Source: JBEVEP01 sp040512755
GTDB lineage: Bacteria; Pseudomonadota; Alphaproteobacteria; Rhizobiales; Rhizobiaceae
DNA: 6,716 nt
Assembly (NCBI GenBank): GCA_040512755.1
Contig: JBEVEP010000076.1
Span: forward strand, 1-6,716
Reading direction: 5' to 3'
The first letter of the stretch is position 1. The number at the start of each line of letters is the position of its first letter. A model generated the notes under the pieces. The model did no database searches. It was not told where the DNA came from and was given only the letters and a program-made list of their open reading frames with translations. This document shows positions 1 to 6,025 of the stretch, piece by piece. The position numbers were made by a program, and so were the translations under genes.

Positions 1-16
1 CATCGCGGCCATCGCT

Positions 17-72
17 CCTCTCCCCTCACGAAGTGGGGGAGAGGTGCCGAGCATAGCGAGGCGGTGAGGGGG
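17..72. repeat. Palindromic intergenic repeat (RIME/REP-like)
   Basis: A strong stem is seen directly: bases 17-25 (CCTCTCCCC) pair with 36-44 (GGGGAGAGG), and CAC at 27-29 pairs with GTG at 33-35 around a GAA loop. A competing arm, GTGAGGGG at 64-71, can pair with CCCCTCAC at 22-29, so two alternative hairpins are possible. Such C-rich/G-rich mosaic palindromes are abundant between genes in rhizobia, and the neighbouring bases to about 125 also look repeat-like. It lies downstream of the minus-strand gene at 204-641, so it could stop or protect that transcript. I see no convincing gene in 1-203; the open frame on the minus strand here runs straight through the repeat. Confidence 0.7.
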
Positions 73-203
73 AGTAGTTGCCGAAGGCGACGAAACGCCA
101 ATGATTTAGCTTTTCGAACGACGAACGCCCGGAGCCGTAGTAGAGGGCCGAGTCGCGCACCTGAATCTCAACACCGGTTTCCGTCCGGAACTGCGTCAAC
201 AAC

Positions 204-641
204 CTACGTCTTCTGCTGTTCGGTCTGCGGCTCGCCCTGACGCCAGTCCTTGTCGAAGTCCTTGACGATATCCATGAAGCGCCGGAAGAACCGCTCCATA
301 TAGCCCAGCGACTTCTCGATATCCTCCTCGGTCGGAAGCACGGACTGGGTGTTCGGACGTCCGGACGCTTCCAGTTCAGCGATCCGCTTCTCAAGGTTCG
401 ACACGCGGTCCGCCAGGCGATCCACCTCGTCCTGGAAGGCCGAACGTTCGTCGGCCGCCAGCCGGCAGACCAGTTGGCCTGAACGCTCCTCGCAAATCGA
501 CATTTCGCCGGTCCGGCGATCCATGCGGACATAGCCGTCCGCAGACTGTTCGAGCGTATAGCGATCGGCTTCCTGAGCGCCTGCGGAAAGCGGCAAAACG
601 GAAAGCAGCACCGCTGAAGCGACAATTGCCTGGAGTTGCAT
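204..641 (-). CDS. Small exported protein with coiled coil, conserved hypothetical
   Basis: The 145-residue product has an N-terminal signal peptide: a hydrophobic core at residues 5-20 and a likely signal peptidase I site after AGA at 20-22, placing the mature protein in the periplasm. The start at 641 is chosen because AGGAGG lies 5 bases before it (648-653); the frame stays open further upstream, but only across the divergent promoter region. Mature residues 28-65 contain a compact segment with two cysteines (C50, C59) that could form a disulfide. Residues 65-92 form a heptad-like coiled coil, and the C-terminal stretch 104-135 is charged and probably helical. I recall similar unnamed proteins in rhizobia but know of no assigned function. 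It is transcribed away from the DUF952-pyrD operon. It could be a small envelope structural or partner protein, which is inference only. Confidence 0.85.
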   Translation of the reverse strand: MQLQAIVASAVLLSVLPLSAGAQEADRYTLEQSADGYVRMDRRTGEMSICEERSGQLVCRLAADERSAFQDEVDRLADRVSNLEKRIAELEASGRPNTQSVLPTEEDIEKSLGYMERFFRRFMDIVKDFDKDWRQGEPQTEQQKT

Positions 642-710
642 GAGAACCTCCTGCCGGGCCGGAGATTTCCTCCACTCTGCCCGACGATTTCGTGCCACTG
701 ATTTGCGCCT

Positions 711-738
711 GAAATAGGACGTGCCAACCCCCGCGCAA
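711..738 (-). promoter_or_regulatory. Possible sigma70-type promoter for the exported protein gene
   Basis: On the minus strand, TTGCGC (738-733) and TATTTC (716-711) are separated by 16 bases and would start a transcript about 60-65 bases upstream of the ATG at 641. The matches to the consensus are only moderate. A second candidate element, TATAAT on the minus strand at 768-763, lacks a good -35 box. The same spacer must also hold the promoter of the divergent DUF952-pyrD operon, for which only a weak GATTAT at 762-767 is seen. Confidence 0.3.
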
Positions 739-776
739 CCCTTTCGCGCGCTGCGCTTTCCGATTATAGGGCGGCC

Positions 777-1121
777 ATGCATACGACCATTTACAAAATC
801 GTCACCGATGCCGCGTGGCGGGAAGCCGAGCGGGACGGCGTTTTCCGCGGCGCGGCGATCGACCTGCAGGACGGCTACATCCATTTCTCGACCGCCGGGC
901 AGGTGGATGAGACTGCGGCGCGCCACTTCGCCGGCCAGGCGGATCTGCTTCTGGTCGCTGTCGACACCGCAAGTCTTGGCGACGCGCTGAAATACGAGCC
1001 GTCCCGCGGCGGCGCGCTGTTCCCCCATCTCTTTTCGCCGCTCGATCTCTCGGCGGTTCGCTGGGTGAAGCCCCTGCCGCTCGGTCCGTCGGGCAAGCAT
1101 CTGTTTCCCGGTCTGGAGTGA
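777..1121 (+). CDS. DUF952 family protein
   Basis: The 114-residue product matches the DUF952 pattern along its whole length: IYKI near the N-terminus (5-8), DGYIHFSTAGQ (32-42), HFAGQADLLLVAVD (50-63), YEPSRGGALFPHLF (73-86) and PLPLGPSGKHLFP (99-111). The length is normal for the family. It is a small soluble cytoplasmic protein whose biochemical role is not established; I recall the fold being grouped with ADP-ribosyltransferase-like proteins, but no activity can be claimed from this sequence. The ATG at 777 is preceded by a weak AGGG at 768-771, 5 bases away. The stop codon ends 2 bases before the pyrD start, so the two genes are almost certainly co-transcribed and probably translationally coupled. 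DUF952 next to pyrD is, as I remember it, a common rhizobial arrangement. Confidence 0.93.
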   Translation: MHTTIYKIVTDAAWREAERDGVFRGAAIDLQDGYIHFSTAGQVDETAARHFAGQADLLLVAVDTASLGDALKYEPSRGGALFPHLFSPLDLSAVRWVKPLPLGPSGKHLFPGLE

Positions 1122-1123
1122 CT

Positions 1124-2215
1124 ATGAACGCCTTCGAATGGTTCGGCAGGCGAGCCCTGTTCGCGCTCGACCCGGAAACCGCGCATGGTCTGTCCATTGC
1201 CGCGCTGAAGTCCGGTTTGCCGTTTTGCGGCCAGACGGCCCCCGACCAACGGCTGAAAGTCCGGCTGTGCGGCCTCGACTTCCCAAATCCGCTCGGCATG
1301 GCGGCCGGCTACGACAAGAACGCCGAGGTTCCCGATGCGCTGCTCGGACTGGGGTTCGGGTTTGCCGAGGTGGGCACGGTCACGCCGCTGCCGCAGACCG
1401 GCAATCCGCGTCCGCGCATCTTCCGGCTGCCCGACGACGAGGCCGTGATCAACAGGCTCGGTTTCAACAATGAAGGGCATGAGCGCTGCTTGGAGCGTCT
1501 GGCAGCGCGCAAGGGCCGGAAGGGCATCGTCGGCGTCAACATTGGGGCCAACAAGGACAGCGCGGACCGCGTGGCGGACTACGAACTTGGCGTTCGCCGG
1601 TTCGCATCGCGCGCCAGCTATCTGACGGTCAACATCTCTTCGCCCAATACGCCGGGCTTGCGGACCATGCAGGCCCGAGAAAGCCTTGCCGAGCTGCTCG
1701 CCAGAGTGACGGCCGCGCGTGCCGATACCGCGACAGGCAGCGGAAGGGCCGTGCCGCTGTTTCTCAAGATCGCGCCGGACCTCGCGGAGGCCGAACTTTC
1801 CGACATTGCCGCCGAAGTCGAAGACAAGGGTGTTGACGGTCTGATCGTTTCGAATACGACGCTCTCGCGGGAAGGTCTTCGCAACGCCGCGCACACGGGC
1901 GAATCAGGCGGCCTCTCCGGAAAGCCGCTTTTCGACCGCTCGACCGCCGTGCTTGCGCGGATGCGGAAGCTTGTTGGACCCGAAAAGGCGATCATCGGCG
2001 TCGGAGGCGTCCATTCCACGGAAACGGCACTCGAAAAGATCCGGGCCGGCGCCGATCTCGTCCAGCTCTACACGGGCATGATCTATGGCGGCCCCTCGCT
2101 GCCTGCGCGGATCGTCAAAGGCTTGGCCCACGTTGCCGAGTCCGAAGGCCTCTCGAACATCCGGGACATTCGCGACACCAGAGTGGAATACTGGGCGGAC
2201 CGGCCAATCGGCTAG
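1124..2215 (+). CDS. pyrD: Dihydroorotate dehydrogenase (quinone), class 2
   Basis: This enzyme oxidises dihydroorotate to orotate, the fourth step of de novo UMP synthesis, passing electrons through FMN to membrane quinone. The 363 residues match class 2 enzymes in length and order. An N-terminal helical part (1-45) is expected to form the quinone tunnel and membrane contact. It is followed by the MAAGYDKN FMN-binding motif (59-66), RLGFNNEG (111-118), GVNIGANK (137-144), the catalytic-serine motif NISSPNTPGLR (170-180), LKIAPDL with the FMN lysine K215, SNTT (243-246), GVGG (292-295) and LYTG (315-318). No key residue is missing. ATG at 1124 is preferred over the in-frame GTG at 1118, which overlaps the DUF952 stop, because GGAG (1115-1118) sits 5 bases before it. 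Its stop lies 4 bases from the stop of the convergent MATE gene. Confidence 0.97.
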   Translation: MNAFEWFGRRALFALDPETAHGLSIAALKSGLPFCGQTAPDQRLKVRLCGLDFPNPLGMAAGYDKNAEVPDALLGLGFGFAEVGTVTPLPQTGNPRPRIFRLPDDEAVINRLGFNNEGHERCLERLAARKGRKGIVGVNIGANKDSADRVADYELGVRRFASRASYLTVNISSPNTPGLRTMQARESLAELLARVTAARADTATGSGRAVPLFLKIAPDLAEAELSDIAAEVEDKGVDGLIVSNTTLSREGLRNAAHTGESGGLSGKPLFDRSTAVLARMRKLVGPEKAIIGVGGVHSTETALEKIRAGADLVQLYTGMIYGGPSLPARIVKGLAHVAESEGLSNIRDIRDTRVEYWADRPIG

Positions 2216-2219
2216 CTAC

Positions 2220-3566
2220 TCAGACGGCGAAAGCCGCCCTCGCCCGCCTTGGCATGATTGACAGCAGGCTGAGGCCGCGCGCGATCAGGAAGATGTGCAG
2301 CGCCGCCCATAGCCCGTGATTGCCGAACCAGAGGCTCAGCAGGAACAGCGCGGCGACGAAGAGCGCAAACGATAGAAGCATCATGTTGCGCATGTCCCGC
2401 GACCACGTGGCTCCGATAAAGACGCCATCCATCTGGAACGCCAGCACACCGCTTGCCGCTGTAATGGCCGCCCAGGGCAGGTACCGCGCCGCCTCCGCCC
2501 GCACGTCAACGGCCGTCGTGACGATCGCCACCAATTGGTCCCCGAAGAGCAATACCGCAACGCTCATGAGACCCGCCAGCGCGAATCCCCAGATGGAGGT
2601 GAGCCTGACGGCGCGGGCAAAGGCCGGCGCATACCGGGCGCCGATCGCCCTGCCCGCCAGTTGCTCGGCGGCAGTCGCGAAGCCGTCGAGGAAGTAGCCG
2701 GCGACGAGAAAGAAATGCATCAGGACCGCATTGGCCGCGAGCGTCAGCGTCCCAAGCTGGGCGCCCTGCCGCGTGAAAAGCGTGAATGCGCCCATCAGAA
2801 CGAACGAGCGGATCATGATGTCGCCGTTCAGATAGAGCATCCGCATCACCGCCGCCGCGTTGAACGTGTGATGGAGGTCTATCTTCGGCATTGCCCCGAA
2901 GCGGTGCAAGACGATCGCCAGGCCGATCGCCGCCGCGATGACTTCGCCGCAGACGGTTCCCCAGGCGACCCCTGCGACTCCCCAGCCGAGATGCAGCCCC
3001 AGCCAGATCGATAAAGCGATATTCACACCGTTGAGCAGCAGTTGCAGCAGGAGGCCGAGATTGGCCTCGCCGCGTCCGAGGAAATAGCCGAGGATCGCAT
3101 AGTTGACCAAGGATGCCGGCGCGGACAAAAGCCGGATGCGGATATACACATCCATCGCTTCCGTCACTTTCGGTTCCGCTCCCATGAACCATTCTCCGGA
3201 AGCTGCAAGCAGAGGCGCGAACACGACAAGGCCAATACCGGAGAAAACCGCGATCACCAGGGCCCTCAGGAAGATCGCGCGCTCTTCGAGCGTATCGCCG
3301 CGCCCGCATGCCTGAGCGACGAGCCCGGTCGTGCCTGAGCGCAGGAAATTGAAGCTGGTGAACACCACGTCGAAAATGATCGCGCCGGCTGCAAGCCCGC
3401 CCAGAAGTGCCGCGTCGCCGAACTGGCCGACGACCGCCGTATCGACCAGACCGAGCAGCGGCGTCGTCAGGTAAGCAAGCGTCATCGGAATAGCGATCGC
3501 GAGAACGAGACGGTTGGTCACCTCGAACGGCCGCGACGGGAAATGGACGGGTGCGGTTTGTTCCAC
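2220..3566 (-). CDS. MATE family efflux transporter, DinF-like
   Basis: A 448-residue inner-membrane protein with about twelve hydrophobic segments in two homologous halves, as in MATE cation-coupled multidrug exporters. DinF-branch features include FEVTNRLVLAIAIPMTLA (14-31), LVDTAVVGQFGDAALL (40-55), LRSGTTGLVAQACGRGD (75-91), the second-half motif DGFATAAEQLAG (294-305), and MDGVFIGATWSRDMRN (379-394). The substrate cannot be read from sequence. The start is uncertain: no ATG fits, and the GTG at 3566 gives the usual short N-terminus. Only a weak GCGAGA lies in front. The frame stays open to 3659, but those extra 31 residues overlap the 35-codon ORF and look unlike the family. It follows the TA-like operon on the same strand by 47 bases, with no evident terminator between, so read-through is possible. 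It converges on pyrD. Confidence 0.93.
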   Translation of the reverse strand: MEQTAPVHFPSRPFEVTNRLVLAIAIPMTLAYLTTPLLGLVDTAVVGQFGDAALLGGLAAGAIIFDVVFTSFNFLRSGTTGLVAQACGRGDTLEERAIFLRALVIAVFSGIGLVVFAPLLAASGEWFMGAEPKVTEAMDVYIRIRLLSAPASLVNYAILGYFLGRGEANLGLLLQLLLNGVNIALSIWLGLHLGWGVAGVAWGTVCGEVIAAAIGLAIVLHRFGAMPKIDLHHTFNAAAVMRMLYLNGDIMIRSFVLMGAFTLFTRQGAQLGTLTLAANAVLMHFFLVAGYFLDGFATAAEQLAGRAIGARYAPAFARAVRLTSIWGFALAGLMSVAVLLFGDQLVAIVTTAVDVRAEAARYLPWAAITAASGVLAFQMDGVFIGATWSRDMRNMMLLSFALFVAALFLLSLWFGNHGLWAALHIFLIARGLSLLSIMPRRARAAFAV

Positions 3567-3613
3567 GCAAGTCTCGCTGCGATTACTGATTTGTCGGCTG
3601 TTGTGACCCGAGA

Positions 3614-3721
3614 TTATTCGTGCTTGGGGCCGACATCGTCGCGAATTTCCGGTGCACACAGCAAGTCGGCCGTGTCGAAATTGTCTTCAAGTCGATTCAG
3701 TTCCGCGTTGGTTACCCTCAT
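3614..3721 (-). CDS. Hypothetical 35-residue ORF after the TA-like pair
   Basis: ATG at 3721 is preceded at 6 bases by a perfect AGGAGG (3728-3733), with a further GGAGG just after it, and the frame runs 35 codons to TAA at 3614-3616. It begins 16 bases after the stop of the winged-helix gene, so it would be the third cistron of that operon. The product is acidic, begins MRVTNAELNRLEDNFD, and has a predicted helical first half, one cysteine (C22) and a polar tail. I do not recognise it. It could be a genuine small protein (for example a helper antitoxin or leader peptide), or the surviving N-terminus of a decayed third gene. The ribosome binding site is the strongest in this part of the window, which is why I list it despite its size. 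Translation has not been shown. Confidence 0.5.
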   Translation of the reverse strand: MRVTNAELNRLEDNFDTADLLCAPEIRDDVGPKHE

Positions 3722-3737
3722 TGCCTCCCTCCTATCG

Positions 3738-4097
3738 TCACGCGGCTGCGCTCACGTCATATTCGAAATGGATACGATCATAGGGAAACTCGATCCCGCT
3801 TGCCGTTCGGTCAATCACCCCCGCATTAACGAGGGTTGTCACGTCACGATGAACAGCCTGCACGTCGCGATTGACACGCCGCGCAACCTCACGGATCGAC
3901 AGCGCACCCTGTCCGGCGAGTGTCTTGACGATGGCGAGGCGGGAAGGCGCCAAAACCCGGTGCATGTCCTCGTAGGTGGCAAAATTGACCGAAGGCACGG
4001 CCTCGACTTTTTCTCCTGCAAGCGCACGTTTTCCGGCCTCGACAAAACGGGCCTTGGCATCCGCTACGGTATTCAAGCGCACAGTCAAAGTGGTCAT
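3738..4097 (-). CDS. Winged-helix DNA-binding protein, HVO_A0114 type; likely antitoxin/repressor
   Basis: The 119 residues show a short N-terminal segment (1-48), which may bind the partner or dimerise, then a winged helix-turn-helix at about 49-113. Within it APSRLAIVKTLAG (50-62) is helix 1, LSIREVARRVNRDVQAVHRD (66-85) spans helices 2 and the recognition helix, and the wing runs through IDRTASGIEFPYDRIHFEYD (95-114). This matches what NCBI calls the HVO_A0114 family putative DNA-binding protein, often encoded beside TumE/DUF6516 proteins, where it plays the antitoxin role. Its ATG overlaps the upstream TumE-type stop as ATGA (4094-4097), and AAGGA (4105-4109) lies 7 bases before it, indicating translational coupling. 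I infer that it binds the TGTTGTCA repeats at 4375-4420 and represses its own operon. Confidence 0.88.
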   Translation of the reverse strand: MTTLTVRLNTVADAKARFVEAGKRALAGEKVEAVPSVNFATYEDMHRVLAPSRLAIVKTLAGQGALSIREVARRVNRDVQAVHRDVTTLVNAGVIDRTASGIEFPYDRIHFEYDVSAAA

Positions 4098-4375
4098 CTG
4101 AGCATCCTTTCCATATCGGCGTGGAAGGCATCAAAAAGTGCGTCGAGCGACGTAAATTCGATGGCTTCCTCGCGGTCTCCCATGTGCCGGTGATCGCCTT
4201 TTCCGCGCTCGTTGTCGTACCGCAGGACACATTCACCGCTCACAACAAGGGCCAGCCTGTACTTGAAGGGATGAGAACTGCCCGGAACTGGCTCTGGCAG
4301 GTGCCAAAGCACGATCTCGAAAAAGGCTGTTTCGTTGATCACCGTGCGCGATTTCTCAATCAGTCTGACCTTCAT
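4094..4375 (-). CDS. TumE/DUF6516 family protein; putative toxin
   Basis: A 93-residue basic cytoplasmic protein carrying both hallmark segments of the family: LPEPVPGSSHPFKYRLAL (26-43) and LRYDNERGKGDHRH (51-64), followed by a FTSLDALFDAF helix (74-84). Length is normal and nothing appears broken. The family is annotated as the toxin of a two-gene toxin-antitoxin system, paired here with the overlapping winged-helix gene in toxin-first order. The molecular target is not known to me; the conserved Asp-Asn-Glu-Arg-Gly-Lys-Gly-Asp-His cluster suggests a catalytic or nucleic-acid-binding site, which is inference. The ATG at 4375 has no Shine-Dalgarno sequence and abuts the operator repeats, so the transcript may be leaderless or nearly so. 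Its first codons lie in DNA of about 41% GC, well below the flanking genes, consistent with horizontal acquisition. Confidence 0.88.
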   Translation of the reverse strand: MKVRLIEKSRTVINETAFFEIVLWHLPEPVPGSSHPFKYRLALVVSGECVLRYDNERGKGDHRHMGDREEAIEFTSLDALFDAFHADMERMLR

Positions 4376-4420
4376 GTTGTTATGATTGACAACAAAACTG
4401 GAGTGTTGTCAATGACAACA
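4375..4420 (-). promoter_or_regulatory. Operator/promoter of the TA-like operon: four TGTTGTCA half-sites
   Basis: Direct reading on the plus strand shows TGTTGT (4375-4380), TTGACAACA (4386-4394), TGTTGTCAA (4404-4412) and TGACAACA (4413-4420). The last two form a 17-base palindrome with perfect 8-base arms around one central base; the middle two form a perfect 9-base inverted repeat with a 9-base spacer; the first two form a looser pair with 6-base arms. On the minus strand TTGACA at 4412-4407 could be a -35 box with an AT-rich but poor -10 near 4389-4384, placing the transcription start at or just before the toxin ATG. The arrangement fits cooperative autorepression by the winged-helix partner. 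Confidence 0.7.
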
Positions 4421-4549
4421 ACGCCGCTTCCCAAGCGCGGATAGTTTCGGCCGCTACAGCTAGCAGTCCGCACAGTTACCACGCGGAGGTAAGCAGCCTG
4501 CCTGCTGAGGCCGCTTCCCAAATCGTCCTCGCCGTTTCAAACTGCAGCG

Positions 4550-5452
4550 ATGCCGCTGCCGATCGTCCACCATCCGGACTACGACGCCAAATTCGCCGCG
4601 ACCCATCGATTTCCCATGGGCAAGTACCGGCTGTTGATGGAACGCCTGACCGCAACCGGACTGGCATTCAACGGCAATCTTCACGAGCCCGCCCCGGCCG
4701 AGCCCCGCTGGCTCGAACTTGCTCATGCCCCGGCCTATGTCGGACAAGTGCTCGCCTGCTCGGTACCGGCGCCGATCGAGCGCGAGATCGGCTTCCCGAT
4801 CAGTGAGCGGGTTTCGCGGCGCGCGCAGCTTGCGTCGGCAGGGACGGTTCTCGCGGCGAGGCTTTCACTTGCGCACGGAATCGCCTGCAACGCCGCCGGC
4901 GGAAGCCACCATGCGCGGCGCGCCCAGGGCGCAGGCTTCTGCACCTTCAATGATGTCGGCGTGGCAGCATCTTTGTTGCTTGCGGAAAGCCGCGTCGAAC
5001 GCATCCTTGTGGTCGATCTCGACGTTCATCAAGGCGATGGCACGGCCGAGATCTTTGCCGGCGAGCCTCGGGTTTTCACCTTCTCGATGCATGGCGAGCG
5101 CAACTACCCGATCCGCAAGATCGCGTCGGACCTCGATATCGGCCTGCCGGATGGAACGGACGACGAAGCCTACCTTGCCACGCTCCGGCAGGCGCTGCCG
5201 GTGGTGACGAAACGGGCCGCGCCCGATCTCGTCTTCTACAATGCCGGCGTCGATCCGCATTTCGGGGACCGGCTTGGCCGCATGAAGTTAAGCGACGAGG
5301 GCCTTCGCGAGCGCGACAGGACAGTGATCGGCTATTTCCGCGACAGGAATATCCCCGTCTGCGGCGTCATTGGCGGCGGCTACTCGAGGGACGTCGCGGC
5401 CCTCGCGGAACGTCACGCGATCCTCTTCGAGGTGGCGGCAGAGTTCGCCTGA
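4550..5452 (+). CDS. Histone deacetylase family protein, class IV (HDAC11)-like
   Basis: A 300-residue zinc-dependent deacylase of the arginase/deacetylase fold. Bacterial members remove acetyl or longer acyl groups from protein lysines or small amines; the substrate here is unknown. Catalytic features are complete: the histidine pair in GGSHHA (H120, H121), FCTFNDV (130-136), the DLDVHQGDG motif (156-164) with charge-relay D156 and zinc ligands D158 and H160, the third zinc ligand D235 in YNAGVDPHFGD, and the transition-state tyrosine Y278 in GGGY. The GDRLG motif (239-243) and the short length point to the class IV branch rather than acetoin-utilisation or polyamine deacetylases. The start is supported by family-like HHPDYDAKFAATHRFPMGKY from residue 7, but no clear ribosome binding site precedes it. 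It converges on the DUF6460 gene, with 6 bases between stops. Confidence 0.95.
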   Translation: MPLPIVHHPDYDAKFAATHRFPMGKYRLLMERLTATGLAFNGNLHEPAPAEPRWLELAHAPAYVGQVLACSVPAPIEREIGFPISERVSRRAQLASAGTVLAARLSLAHGIACNAAGGSHHARRAQGAGFCTFNDVGVAASLLLAESRVERILVVDLDVHQGDGTAEIFAGEPRVFTFSMHGERNYPIRKIASDLDIGLPDGTDDEAYLATLRQALPVVTKRAAPDLVFYNAGVDPHFGDRLGRMKLSDEGLRERDRTVIGYFRDRNIPVCGVIGGGYSRDVAALAERHAILFEVAAEFA

Positions 5453-5458
5453 TGCCAA

Positions 5459-5725
5459 TCAGCGGCGGCGATAGCTGAGCAGCCGGAGAACCAGGAAGGC
5501 GGGCACGACAATCGCAGCGCCAAGCAGCAAATGGCCCATGAACCGGTCGATGGCGCGGAATCCCATATTCCAGATCTCCAGCAGGAAATCGCTAATCCCG
5601 TAGATTATATCGACGGGCGACCAGCCGAAGGCGCTCATGACGACGCCGACCAGAAACGAAATGACGACAAGCTTCAGGAGGACCCGGAGCGGGCTGTCTC
5701 CAAGAAAACGCGCCAATGCCGACAT
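5459..5725 (-). CDS. DUF6460 family small inner-membrane protein
   Basis: An 88-residue protein with two predicted membrane helices, at about residues 13-33 (LLKLVVISFLVGVVMSAFGW) and 62-82 (FMGHLLLGAAIVVPAFLVLR), joined by a segment containing SPVDIIYGISDFLLEIWNMG (36-55). The RFLGDSPLRV start (6-15) and the YRRR tail (85-88) are typical of DUF6460 proteins of rhizobia. No function is established. The ATG at 5725 has AAGGA 6 bases upstream. It is transcribed toward the deacetylase gene and ends 6 bases from it, so the two mRNAs must overlap in their 3' ends unless transcription stops inside the coding regions. Confidence 0.9.
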   Translation of the reverse strand: MSALARFLGDSPLRVLLKLVVISFLVGVVMSAFGWSPVDIIYGISDFLLEIWNMGFRAIDRFMGHLLLGAAIVVPAFLVLRLLSYRRR

Positions 5726-5753
5726 CTGTGTTCCTTACATCTCGCTGGCTACA

Positions 5754-5798
5754 GCATCGGACCGAAAAGTGCGACGCGGTTCTCCGATCATCCGATGC
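5754..5798. repeat. Rhizobial palindromic intergenic repeat
   Basis: GCATCGGA (5754-5761) and TCCGATGC (5791-5798) are perfect 8-base inverted arms around a core with AAAAGTGCGACGCGGTT (5765-5781). This layout, GCAT-arm, AAAAGTG, GCGGTT, then the reverse arm, is a very common rhizobial intergenic repeat type as I remember it; a second TCCGAT at 5783-5788 offers an alternative fold. It lies upstream of the DUF6460 gene, about 29 bases from its start, so it would be in or near that promoter. Confidence 0.6.
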
Positions 5799-5813
5799 GC
5801 AAACAAAGGGTAG

Positions 5814-5846
5814 GCAAGCCGCCCGATTCCGGTTCGGGCTGCTTGC
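5814..5846. repeat. Strong hairpin in the DUF6460-tRNA spacer
   Basis: GCAAGC (5814-5819) plus GCCCG (5821-5825) pairs with CGGGC (5835-5839) plus GCTTGC (5841-5846), 11 base pairs with one mismatch around a 9-base loop. No T-run follows on the plus strand; on the minus strand it is followed by a moderately T-rich stretch (CCCTTTGTTT, 5811-5802). It may be a second half of the adjacent repeat or a weak terminator. The rest of 5726-5912 shows no gene. Confidence 0.5.
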
Positions 5847-5912
5847 TCCAATCGAGATACGCATTCTGTCCTGCCTGTTCAACCCGGACCGATCGATCTC
5901 CGCGCTTTGCGA

Positions 5913-5940
5913 TTGCGAAGCAGTGCGGGGCCATGATAAT
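5913..5940 (+). promoter_or_regulatory. Promoter of tRNA-Gly
   Basis: TTGCGA (5913-5918) and GATAAT (5935-5940) are separated by 16 bases, close to a housekeeping sigma70 promoter, with the start expected near 5947, just before the mature tRNA 5' end at 5952. Confidence 0.6.
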
Positions 5941-5951
5941 CAAATGTGCGC

Positions 5952-6025
5952 GCGGGTATGATGTAATGGTAGCTTGTCAGCTTCCCAAGCTGATCGCGCG
6001 GGTTCGATTCCCGCTACCCGCTCCA
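5952..6025 (+). tRNA. tRNA-Gly (anticodon CCC)
   Basis: A full cloverleaf can be drawn by eye. The acceptor stem is GCGGGTA (5952-5958) with TACCCGC (6015-6021). The anticodon stem is TCAGC/GCTGA (5977-5981, 5989-5993) around the loop TTCCCAA, with anticodon CCC at 5984-5986. The T-arm is GCGGG-TTCGATT-CCCGC (5998-6014). The discriminator is T6022 and the CCA end is encoded at 6023-6025. It reads GGG glycine codons. The gene is intact although an integrase gene lies 185 bases downstream, as expected when an integrating element restores the 3' end of its target. Confidence 0.96.
6003..6025 (+). other. Probable attachment site (attL) in the tRNA-Gly 3' end
   Basis: Tyrosine integrases of this arm-domain class usually insert in the T-loop to CCA part of a tRNA gene. 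Here the integrase gene starts 185 bases downstream on the same strand, with repeat-rich DNA between. The exact core cannot be fixed without the other end of the element; the T-loop through CCA is the most probable overlap. Confidence 0.55.

Noticed and set aside
26..727. A 233-codon minus-strand open frame overlapping the exported-protein gene, whose C-terminal part reads through the terminal repeat
   Set aside because: It is out of frame with the well-supported gene at 204-641, has low-complexity Arg/Ser-rich content typical of antisense or shifted frames in GC-rich DNA, and lacks a ribosome binding site.
1118..1123. GTG start for pyrD at 1118
   Set aside because: The ATG at 1124 has a well-spaced GGAG, which would overlap the GTG start itself.
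875..1894. A 339-codon minus-strand frame opposite DUF952 and pyrD
   Set aside because: It lies antisense to two recognised genes and its translation shows no domain; long shadow frames are expected at this GC content.
3567..3659. N-terminal extension of the MATE gene to 3659
   Set aside because: The extra 31 residues are polar and unlike MATE N-termini and overlap the small ORF; the GTG at 3566 gives the usual family length.
4426..4436. GCTTCCCAAGC upstream of the toxin operator is identical to the tRNA-Gly(CCC) anticodon loop region (5980-5990), and GCCGCTTCCCAA also occurs at 4423 and 4510
   Set aside because: A few 11-base matches are expected by chance in a window this size, and the copy is not in the sense strand of the toxin operon.
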